Below are positions 1 through 5,409 of a stretch of 9,443 nucleotides of DNA, piece by piece. This DNA comes from an uncultured Solirubrobacteraceae bacterium (GTDB lineage: Bacteria; Actinomycetota; Thermoleophilia; Solirubrobacterales; Solirubrobacteraceae). The position numbers and the translations under genes are program-made. The number at the start of each line of letters is the position of its first letter. Position 1 is the first letter of the stretch. The stretch lies in contig CADCVT010000024.1 of the NCBI GenBank assembly GCA_902806215.1, positions 1 through 9,443 of the forward strand, written 5' to 3'. The notes beneath the pieces are model-generated. The model searched no databases. It was not told where the DNA came from and was given only the letters and a program-made list of their open reading frames with translations.

Positions 1-463
1 CGTCGACGCCGTGGTGGCCGCGCGCGGCGGCCCGCTCGGAGCGCAGGTCCTCGTCGGCGACCACCGCGATGGTCGCGTCGTAGACGCCCTCCATCCCGGC
101 CTCGAAGAGCAACGGCGTCTCGACGACCGCGGCGCGCGGCGCGGGGTCCGCTGCGCGCGCGCTCTCGAGGAAGGAGGCGACGCGCTCGCCGACGCGCGGC
201 CAGATGAGCTGCTCGAGCCAGGTCCGCTCGTCGGCGTTGCCGAACGCGTGCTTGGCGATCTCGGAGCGGTCGACGACGCCGCCGGGCGCGACGGAGTCCC
301 CCCAACGCTCGACGACGAGGTCGCGGACCTCGTCGCTCGCGTACAGCTCGTGGACCACCGCGTCGGTCGACAAGGTCGCCGCGCCGAGCCGCTCGAGGGC
401 GGCCAGCGCGGTCGACTTGCCAGATCCAAGGCCTCCGGTGAGGCCGACGAAGGGCACCGTCAT
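1..463 (-). CDS. coaE: Dephospho-CoA kinase CoaE, N-terminal part (3' end beyond window)
   Basis: CoaE phosphorylates the ribose 3'-OH of dephospho-CoA with ATP, the last step of coenzyme A synthesis, in the cytosol. About 154 residues are visible and the frame stays open to the window edge, so the C-terminal part (families are usually about 200 aa) is missing. The P-loop is plain: residues 7-18 read GLTGGLGSGKST, with K16 and S17/T18 for phosphate and Mg binding. D34, in the segment STDAVVHELY, matches the family's substrate-binding Asp region, and VETPLLFEAG (about 114-123) matches the family's PLLFE motif. The usual HP motif of the middle region reads WP here (W88-P89). The ATG at 463 is preceded by a strong GGAGGG ribosome binding site and begins just before the expected beta-strand and P-loop. 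The gene lies 16 bases downstream of the rpsA stop, so it is very probably co-transcribed with rpsA, as in many actinobacteria. Confidence 0.95.
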   Translation of the reverse strand, partial: MTVPFVGLTGGLGSGKSTALAALERLGAATLSTDAVVHELYASDEVRDLVVERWGDSVAPGGVVDRSEIAKHAFGNADERTWLEQLIWPRVGERVASFLESARAADPAPRAAVVETPLLFEAGMEGVYDATIAVVADEDLRSERAAARGHHGVD

Positions 464-469
464 GCGGAG

Positions 470-475
470 CCCTCC
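470..475 (-). promoter_or_regulatory. Shine-Dalgarno sequence of coaE
   Basis: Read on the minus strand this is GGAGGG, six bases before the ATG of coaE and inside the short rpsA-coaE gap. It is the clearest ribosome binding site in the window and fixes the coaE start. It contrasts with the apparent lack of such a site before rpsA, purU and the plus-strand genes. Confidence 0.8.
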
Positions 476-479
476 GGTC

Positions 480-2072
480 CTACGACGGCTGCTCGGCCTC
501 GTCGGCGGCAGCGTCGGCCGCGACGGCGTCCTGGTCGACGATCGCGTCGTCGGCGATCTCCGCGTCGGCTGCTGCCTCGGGCTCGTCGGCGGCGTCGGGC
601 TCGTCGGCGGCGTCGGGCTCGTCAGCCGCCTCCTCGGCGGCCGCGACGGCCACCGTGTCCTGGTCGACGATGCCGTCCGGCACGGGCGCGGCGGCGTCCG
701 AGCCGACGGGCTCGACGGGAGCCTCGTCCTCGGCCGGGGCCGTCTCGGCGGTGCCGGTGGCCTCCGGGGCGATCTCCTCCTCGGCGGCGCGAACCGGCGG
801 CTCGCCCTCCTCTGCGGGGGGATCGACACCGGCGGGAGCCTCGGTGAACACGTCGTCGCTCAGCCCGAGCGACGGCAGGTTGTCGAGGTCGCCCGGATCG
901 AGGTGCTCGCTCTCGTCGCCCGGCTCCGGCGGCGGCGCGCCGTCGCGGCGCTCGAGGACCTGGCCCTCGACGCGCTTGGCCGACAGCGACAGCCGGCGGC
1001 GCTCGGAGTCGATCTCGAGGATCTTGACCTTGAGCTCGGTGCCCGGCTCGACGATCTCGCGGGGGTTCTCCACGTGGTACGGAGCCAGCTCGGAGATGTG
1101 CACGAGGCCCTCGACGCCGTCGAGGATCTCGACGAACGCGCCGAACGTGACGACCTTGGTGACCTTGCCCTCGAGCTCGTCCCCGACGTTGTACATCGAG
1201 ATGACGCGCTGCCAGGGGTCCTCCTGGGTCTGCTTGAGACCGAGGGAGATCCGTTGCCGGTCACGGTCTATATCGAGGACCTTCACCTGCACGACGTCAC
1301 CGATCGCGATCACCTCACTGGGGTGATTCACGTGCGACCAGGACAGCTCGGAGATGTGGATCAGGCCGTCGATGCCGTTGAGGTCGACGAACGCGCCGAA
1401 GTCGACGATGTTCGAGATCGTGCCCTCGACGACGAGGCCCGGCTGGAGGCGGTCCAGGATCTCCTGGCGCTGCTCCTTGCGCTCCTCCTCGAGCACAGCG
1501 CGGCGGCTGAGCACCACGTTGTTGCGCGAGCGATTGAGCTCTATCACCTTCGCTTCCATCGTCTGGCCGAGGAACTCGTCCAGGTTCGGGACGCGACGGA
1601 TGTCGACGAGGGACGCCGGGAGGAAGCCGCGGACGCCGAGGTCGATGATGAGACCGCCCTTGACGACCTCGATCACCGTGCCCGGGATCGGCTGGCCGGA
1701 CTCCTGGGCAGCCTCGATGCGACGCCATGCCTTCTCGAAGCGCGCACGCTTCTTGGACATGATGAGGCGGCCGTCCTGATCCTCCTTGGTGAGGACCAGC
1801 GCGTCGACCTCCTCGCCCATCTCGACCTCGTCATGCGGGTCGACGGACTTGCGGATCGAAAGCTCGTTGGAGGGGATGACCCCCTCGCTCTTGTACCCGA
1901 TGTCGACGAGGACCTCGTCGTTGTCGATCCGGACCACTCGGCCGGTGACGACGTCGCCTTCGTCGAAGGGGCGCAGCGTCGCGTCGTAGTTGGGGACGAT
2001 TTGACCGTCGATCTCCAGAAGGAGGCCGTCGGAACCGTCGACTACGCGCGGGTCGGTTGTGTCAGTTGCCAT
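480..2072 (-). CDS. rpsA: 30S ribosomal protein S1 (four S1 domains plus acidic tail)
   Basis: S1 binds mRNA and helps load it on the 30S subunit. The 530-residue product has four OB-fold S1 domains at about 38-106, 124-192, 211-280 and 296-366. Typical strings include VLVDIGYKSEGVIP in the first, and DFGAFVDLNGIDGLIHISEL and TFGAFVEILDGVEGLVHISE in the third and fourth. This is the four-domain plan usual in actinobacteria rather than the six of E. coli. Residues 367-530 form a long, probably disordered Ala/Glu/Asp/Pro-rich acidic tail with internal repeats (IVDQD at 468-472 and 511-515; a DAADEP hexapeptide repeat around 487-498). The frame also has an upstream GTG at 2111. I prefer the ATG at 2072 because family members begin near MATD and because a -10-like TAACCT would otherwise fall inside the coding sequence. 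No Shine-Dalgarno sequence precedes it. coaE follows 16 bases downstream. Confidence 0.96.
   Translation of the reverse strand: MATDTTDPRVVDGSDGLLLEIDGQIVPNYDATLRPFDEGDVVTGRVVRIDNDEVLVDIGYKSEGVIPSNELSIRKSVDPHDEVEMGEEVDALVLTKEDQDGRLIMSKKRARFEKAWRRIEAAQESGQPIPGTVIEVVKGGLIIDLGVRGFLPASLVDIRRVPNLDEFLGQTMEAKVIELNRSRNNVVLSRRAVLEEERKEQRQEILDRLQPGLVVEGTISNIVDFGAFVDLNGIDGLIHISELSWSHVNHPSEVIAIGDVVQVKVLDIDRDRQRISLGLKQTQEDPWQRVISMYNVGDELEGKVTKVVTFGAFVEILDGVEGLVHISELAPYHVENPREIVEPGTELKVKILEIDSERRRLSLSAKRVEGQVLERRDGAPPPEPGDESEHLDPGDLDNLPSLGLSDDVFTEAPAGVDPPAEEGEPPVRAAEEEIAPEATGTAETAPAEDEAPVEPVGSDAAAPVPDGIVDQDTVAVAAAEEAADEPDAADEPDAADEPEAAADAEIADDAIVDQDAVAADAAADEAEQPS
579..630. repeat. 18-bp tandem repeat inside the rpsA tail
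   Basis: The unit GGGCTCGTCGGCGGCGTC occurs at 579-596 and identically at 597-614; a diverged, truncated third copy follows at 615-630. In the rpsA frame it encodes repeats of the hexapeptide DAADEP, so its length can change without breaking the frame. It is likely a slippage-type minisatellite in a disordered tail. Confidence 0.85.
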
Positions 2073-2082
2073 GAGTCGCGAA

Positions 2083-2088
2083 AGGTTA
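2083..2088 (-). promoter_or_regulatory. Candidate -10 element of the rpsA-coaE operon
   Basis: On the minus strand this reads TAACCT, matching the actinobacterial TANNNT -10 pattern, and ends 10 bases before the rpsA ATG. Transcription would then start only a few bases before the start codon. No convincing -35 hexamer is seen at a 16-18 base spacing. The position is inferred from sequence only. Confidence 0.45.
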
Positions 2089-2127
2089 GCGCGCCACCGC
2101 CTCTCATCCACGCGTGAGGCTCGGTCG

Positions 2128-2133
2128 TATTCT
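2128..2133 (+). promoter_or_regulatory. Candidate -10 element of the FAD oxidoreductase gene
   Basis: TATTCT matches TANNNT and ends 8 bases before the ATG at 2142, which predicts transcription starting at or next to the A of the start codon (a leaderless mRNA). There is no Shine-Dalgarno sequence in the remaining 8 bases. No good -35 hexamer is seen. It shares the 69-base gap 2073-2141 with the divergent rpsA promoter. Confidence 0.5.
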
Positions 2134-2141
2134 CAGGCGCC

Positions 2142-3272
2142 ATGCCGGTGAGAGCCACGAAGAGAGGGGTCGATCGCACCCCGTTGGACCGAGACGTCGA
2201 CGTGCTCATCTGCGGGGCGTCCTTCGCGGGCCTCGCCGTCGCGCGTGAGCTGGCCGGCTCCGGGCGCGAGGTCCTGCTCGTCGATCGCTACGACATCGGC
2301 GAGCGCCAGACGTCCGCGTGCGCGGCTCCCACCGAGTGGCTGACGAACCTCGATCTCGGCCCCGCGGTCCTCCAGACGTTCGACAAGCTCGTCATCCACA
2401 CGCCCGGCCGGTCCTTCACGTGGCGCCTGCCGTGGACGTTCTCGACGTTCGACTACCGCATGGTCTGCGAGCTGCTGTTCGAGCAGGGCGGCGCCGACTT
2501 CGACACCGCGAAGGTCGACGGGCGCACGGGCTCGACCGTGCACACCGACCGCGGCGACCTGCGCTCGCCGCTCGTCGTCGATGCGCTCGGCTGGCGGCGC
2601 GTGCTCGGCACCGGCACGGTCCAGCCGCCCGAGGCGTTCCTGTCGCGCGGCCTCGAGGTCCATCCCGAGGGACGCGGCGACGACCTCGAGCTGTGGCTCG
2701 ACCCGAAGTACGTGCCGCGGGGCTACTCGTGGTCGTTCCCGGCCGACCACGAGGTGCGCGTCGGCGTCGGCTCGTTCGACCCGCGCCATCACGTCAAGGA
2801 CCCGACCGTGCAGCTCGCGCGCGACGAGGGCGTCGAGCCGATCGGCTTCCAGGGCAACTGGATCCCGCACAAGCTGCGCAAGGGCACCGAGGACGTCGTG
2901 TTCTTCACCGGCGACAGCGCCGGCCACTGCCTGCCGGTCACCGCCGAGGGCATCCGCACCGCGCTGCACTTCGGGCTGACGCTGGGCCGCGAGCTGCGCT
3001 CCGTCGTCGACGGGCGCCAGACGCGCGAGCAGGCGCTGGCGCGGTACGCGCAGTTCAACGACGCGCACGCGCACACGTTCCTGTGGATGAAGCGCGTGCA
3101 GAACCTCGTCGGGCGGATCAACCCGACGCCGCTGATGCCGCTGGCCGCGAAGGCCTTCGAGAGCGACCGCCTGACCCGCTGGGCGTTCGAGCACTACCTG
3201 GCGATCGCACCGCCGACAGCGGCGCTGGCGCCCCCCGCGCCGGCGCGAACGCGCCCGCTCGCGGTCGCCTAG
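2142..3272 (+). CDS. Geranylgeranyl-reductase-like FAD-dependent oxidoreductase
   Basis: This 376-residue protein has the layout of the geranylgeranyl reductase/PHBH-like flavoprotein superfamily, whose members reduce isoprenoid double bonds or hydroxylate substrates with FAD. The N-terminal dinucleotide-binding fold is at about 19-49: VLICGASFAGLAVAREL, with Ser in the third position of the GxGxxG motif, and the acidic end D48 of the second strand. A second FAD signature is VVDALG at 145-150. The region GYSWSFP (194-200) resembles the GYxWxFP of geranylgeranyl reductases. The third FAD motif TGDSAGHCLPVTAEGIRTAL (256-275) resembles GDAAGHxxPxTGEGI. No transmembrane segment or signal peptide is evident, and the Ala/Pro-rich end (356-376) is probably disordered. 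The substrate cannot be told from sequence; lipid or quinone side-chain saturation is one option. It appears monocistronic and diverges from rpsA. Confidence 0.85.
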   Translation: MPVRATKRGVDRTPLDRDVDVLICGASFAGLAVARELAGSGREVLLVDRYDIGERQTSACAAPTEWLTNLDLGPAVLQTFDKLVIHTPGRSFTWRLPWTFSTFDYRMVCELLFEQGGADFDTAKVDGRTGSTVHTDRGDLRSPLVVDALGWRRVLGTGTVQPPEAFLSRGLEVHPEGRGDDLELWLDPKYVPRGYSWSFPADHEVRVGVGSFDPRHHVKDPTVQLARDEGVEPIGFQGNWIPHKLRKGTEDVVFFTGDSAGHCLPVTAEGIRTALHFGLTLGRELRSVVDGRQTREQALARYAQFNDAHAHTFLWMKRVQNLVGRINPTPLMPLAAKAFESDRLTRWAFEHYLAIAPPTAALAPPAPARTRPLAVA

Positions 3273-3285
3273 CCGCCATCACCTC

Positions 3286-3309
3286 GCTCCGCCTCCCCGC
3301 AAGGCGAGC
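3286..3309 (+). terminator. Possible terminator hairpin after the FAD oxidoreductase gene
   Basis: Starting 13 bases after the TAG stop, CGCCT at 3290-3294 pairs with AGGCG at 3302-3306 around a 7-base loop. GCT/AGC (3286-3288 with 3307-3309) extends the stem past one bulged C. There is no T-run after it, so it could only act as a tract-less terminator, a Rho pause or an RNA 3'-end stabiliser. Confidence 0.3.
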
Positions 3310-3397
3310 CACCCATCGACGCTGCGCGACCTCCGGCTCAGGGAGGGTCTCGCGCGGCCGGTGGAGCTCCTGGAGCCGCGCGTACAACGCGCAAGGC

Positions 3398-3430
3398 GCG
3401 CAACTGCCCGCGCCGAGTGTCCAGTTGTGC
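3398..3430. repeat. Imperfect 9-bp inverted repeat
   Basis: GCGCAACTG (3398-3406) faces CAGTTGTGC (3422-3430) across 15 bases. Eight of nine pairs are Watson-Crick and the ninth is a G-U wobble in a plus-strand RNA, so a plus transcript would fold better than a minus one. Its CGCAAC-like core resembles the repeats 70-170 bases downstream. Confidence 0.5.
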
Positions 3431-3473
3431 ACGCTGACCGGCGAGGCTTCGCGGGCGGCCGGCACGTCGCGCT

Positions 3474-3590
3474 GCGCAGAACGTCACATCCAGTAGGGCG
3501 CAGCGTGGCAACTGTTGCGTACAGCGCCGTAGTGGTGCAGAACGCAACAGCGAGGTCCTCCGCGGCCCGAGGTGTTGCGTTCTGCACCAC
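3474..3590. repeat. Cluster of four alternating copies of a 15-bp repeat
   Basis: Copies lie at 3474-3488 (minus), 3513-3527 (plus), 3535-3549 (minus) and 3573-3587 (plus). Read in one orientation they are TGTGACGTTCTGCGC, TGTTGCGTACAGCGC, TGTTGCGTTCTGCAC and TGTTGCGTTCTGCAC. They therefore alternate in strand and form two nested inverted pairs. Copies 2 and 3 can also pair with each other through TGTTGCGT/ACGCAACA, allowing alternative hairpins. The origin is unknown: possibilities are a REP/BIME-like or MITE-derived intergenic repeat, a set of operators, or a structured leader or 3' RNA. No flanking target-site duplication was recognised. Confidence 0.75.
3532..3590. repeat. Perfect 18-bp inverted repeat with 23-base spacer
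   Basis: The arm GTGGTGCAGAACGCAACA at 3532-3549 is matched exactly by its reverse complement at 3573-3590. Within the spacer, CCTC (3557-3560) can pair with GAGG (3569-3572). The next outward pair (A/A) does not match, so the arms end sharply. No T-run follows on the plus strand (AACCCGCC) and none is seen on the minus strand, which argues against a simple intrinsic terminator. Confidence 0.9.
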
Positions 3591-3791
3591 AACCCGCCAG
3601 GCGTCTGAAGCCTCATGACTCTGCTGCCCTCGCCAGTCAATCGGACGGCGCGCCGAGAACGCGCGGAGCTCCACGGGCGTTCGTGACGGGAATCTGCCCC
3701 GGTGAGGTGGCACGGCCGCGGGCCGGCGGCGACCGCGGAACGGTGGCTCGGCGAGAGCCCGGGACTGGCGTTGGGAGCGGATGGCGCTGGG

Positions 3792-3797
3792 TACCTT
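3792..3797 (+). promoter_or_regulatory. Candidate -10 element of the beta-propeller gene
   Basis: TACCTT matches TANNNT and ends 7 bases before the ATG at 3805, predicting a leaderless mRNA. A TTGGGA at 3771-3776 could be a -35, but the 15-base spacing is short. If it is real, the upstream ATG at 3781 would not be transcribed and 3805 is the true start. Confidence 0.42.
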
Positions 3798-3804
3798 CGT
3801 CGGC

Positions 3805-5409
3805 ATGTCCCGTCCGGTCCTCCTCTCGCTGCTCGCCCTCGCTCTCGTTCCCGCGTCGTCGCAGGCCGCTGGCCAGGCTCCGACGCCGGAGCCGGGCGTC
3901 ACGCGGCAGGCGATCCTCGTGGGCAACAACTGGGACGGGACGACCGACGTCGTCGACCCCGAGACGTTCGAGCGCCTGGACCGCATCGACGTCGTCCCGG
4001 ACAAGGCCGAGCGCGAGGGCGAGATCATGTTCTCCCCCGACCGCGCCGCGTACTACGAGGCGATCCGCCAGCTCATCGGCGAGGGCAACCACCAGTACAA
4101 CGACGACGTCTTCTCGTCGCACGACGGCTCGACGATCTTCGTCTCGCGCCCGAGCTTCGCCGACGTCGTCGCGATCGACCTCGCGACGAAGAAGATCAAG
4201 TGGCGCACGCCGGTCAAGGGCTACCGCTCCGACCACATGGCGATCAGCGACGACGGCACGAGGCTCCTCGTGTCGGCCTCGACCGGCAACGTCGTGCACG
4301 AGATCGAGACGGCGACCGGCAAGATCGTGCGCGAGTTCCCCTCCGGAGATTCCCCTCACGAGAACGTCTACTCCAAGGACGGCTCGACGATCCTCCACGC
4401 CTCGATCGGCCGCGTGTACCTGCCGGTCGACCGCCCGCGCACGCTCGCGTCGGCCACCCGCGGCGGCGAGTTCTTCCAGGTCATGGACGCGAAGACCGGC
4501 CAGGTGCGCAAGCGGATCGTCATGAGCGAGAAGATGAAGGAGGCCGGTCACCACGACTTCAGCGCCGCGATGCGGCCGATGACGCTCAGCCCCGACGAGA
4601 GGTTCCTCTACTTCCAGCTCTCGTTCTTCCACGGGTTCGTCGAGTACGACCTCGTCAACGACAAGGTCACGCGCATCGCGCGGCTGCCCATCCCCGACGA
4701 GACCGCGCTGATCCCGCAGGAGCAGTACCTGCTCGACTCCGCGCATCACGGGCTCGCGCTCGACCCCACCGGCAAGAAGCTCTGCGTCGCCGGCACGATG
4801 AGCGACTACGCGGCGATCGTCGACCGCCAGACGTTCGCGCCGAAGGTCATCCCCGGCGTCAAGAAGCCCTACTGGTCGACCAACAGCGCCGACGGCCGGC
4901 ACTGCTACGTCTCGGCGTCGCAGGCCGACGAGGTGCTCGTCATCGACTACGCGAGCGAGAAGGTCGTGCACCGCATCCCGGTCGGCCGGCACCCGCAGCG
5001 CGTGCGCAACGGCGTCGTCCGCATCGCCGACTACCCGCGGGGCAGACACAGCGAGAAGTTCGAGCTCGAGATCTTCCACGAGCGCGCGCCGATCGGGATC
5101 GAGCGCGGCGACGAGAACATCGGCTGCCGCGCGAAGGACGCCAGCCGGCTGCGGCTGCGTCGCTGCCGGGTTGAGCTGAAGGCCGCCCCGCGCCGCGGAG
5201 CCAAGCCGGTCCTCATCGCCGCCGGTGAGCGCTTCGCGCCGGACCGCCGCTCGTTCGAGGTCGACGTCGACCTCAACGCGGCCGGCAGGGCGCTGCTCAA
5301 GCGTCAGCCCCGCGGGTTCAGGACGACCCTCACCGCACGCGGCGTCGACTCCGTCGGCCGCACGAAGACCGTCACGAAGCGCGTGACGTTCCGCCGCGGC
5401 GTCCGTTAG
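3805..5409 (+). CDS. Secreted YncE/YVTN-type beta-propeller with Cys-containing C-terminal domain
   Basis: The 534-residue product begins with a signal peptide (MSRPVLLSLLALALVPASSQA, cleavage near the Ala-Ala-Gly), so it should be exported. About residues 35-400 form successive blades of the YVTN/YncE propeller type: strings such as HMAISDDGTRLLVSAS, MTLSPDERFLYF, GLALDPTGKKLCVAGT and DGRHCYVSASQADEVLVIDY show the SxDG-strand-viD pattern. Several blades carry a His just before this pattern (SHDG, DHM, PHEN, HHDF, AHHG). About 405-534 form a separate basic domain with two Cys (GCRAKD and RRCRVEL) and an ending like an Ig-like or fibronectin-like strand set. A frame start at 3781 (8 more residues) is possible; its GGGAG is rather close to that ATG. 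The ligand or enzymatic role is unknown. Its TAG overlaps the stop of the convergent MFS gene. Confidence 0.85.
   Translation: MSRPVLLSLLALALVPASSQAAGQAPTPEPGVTRQAILVGNNWDGTTDVVDPETFERLDRIDVVPDKAEREGEIMFSPDRAAYYEAIRQLIGEGNHQYNDDVFSSHDGSTIFVSRPSFADVVAIDLATKKIKWRTPVKGYRSDHMAISDDGTRLLVSASTGNVVHEIETATGKIVREFPSGDSPHENVYSKDGSTILHASIGRVYLPVDRPRTLASATRGGEFFQVMDAKTGQVRKRIVMSEKMKEAGHHDFSAAMRPMTLSPDERFLYFQLSFFHGFVEYDLVNDKVTRIARLPIPDETALIPQEQYLLDSAHHGLALDPTGKKLCVAGTMSDYAAIVDRQTFAPKVIPGVKKPYWSTNSADGRHCYVSASQADEVLVIDYASEKVVHRIPVGRHPQRVRNGVVRIADYPRGRHSEKFELEIFHERAPIGIERGDENIGCRAKDASRLRLRRCRVELKAAPRRGAKPVLIAAGERFAPDRRSFEVDVDLNAAGRALLKRQPRGFRTTLTARGVDSVGRTKTVTKRVTFRRGVR

Larger units (their letters stand above)
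3273..3804. other. 532-base gap without a credible gene; holds several inverted repeats
   Basis: No reading frame here looks like a protein: the short open frames are Arg/Ala-rich and low in complexity, or encode the repeats themselves. The stretch holds a possible terminator hairpin (3286-3309), a 9-bp inverted repeat (3398-3406 with 3422-3430), a cluster of four alternating repeats ending in a perfect 18-bp inverted repeat (3474-3590), a small GGCTC/GAGCC hairpin (3745-3759), and the candidate promoter of the propeller gene (about 3771-3797). About 3600-3740 shows nothing I recognise. Confidence 0.75.

Noticed and set aside
2073..2111. Longer rpsA start at the GTG at 2111
   Set aside because: The 13 extra residues do not look like the family N-terminus and the stretch contains the likely -10 element.
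204..2117. A 637-codon open frame on the plus strand opposite rpsA and coaE
   Set aside because: It mirrors codons of two certain genes, is low in complexity and has no recognisable domain; long antisense frames are expected where third positions are nearly all G or C.
2133..3194. A 353-codon minus-strand frame opposite the FAD oxidoreductase
   Set aside because: No domain or motif, whereas the plus-strand frame has three FAD signatures.
3532..3590. Reading the perfect inverted repeat as the intrinsic terminator of the FAD oxidoreductase gene
   Set aside because: It lies about 260 bases after the stop, lacks a T-run on either side, and belongs to a four-copy repeat set.
3474..3590. CRISPR array
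   Set aside because: Repeats alternate in orientation, diverge and have irregular short spacings; there are no cas genes nearby.
3361..3618. An 85-codon plus-strand frame (and overlapping minus frames) across the repeat cluster
   Set aside because: The only notable peptide strings are translations of the inverted-repeat arms; there is no ribosome site or family resemblance.
3637..5079. A 480-codon minus-strand frame opposite the propeller gene
   Set aside because: Composition is Arg/Val/Asp/Leu-rich with no domain, while the opposite strand has a signal peptide and clear propeller blades.
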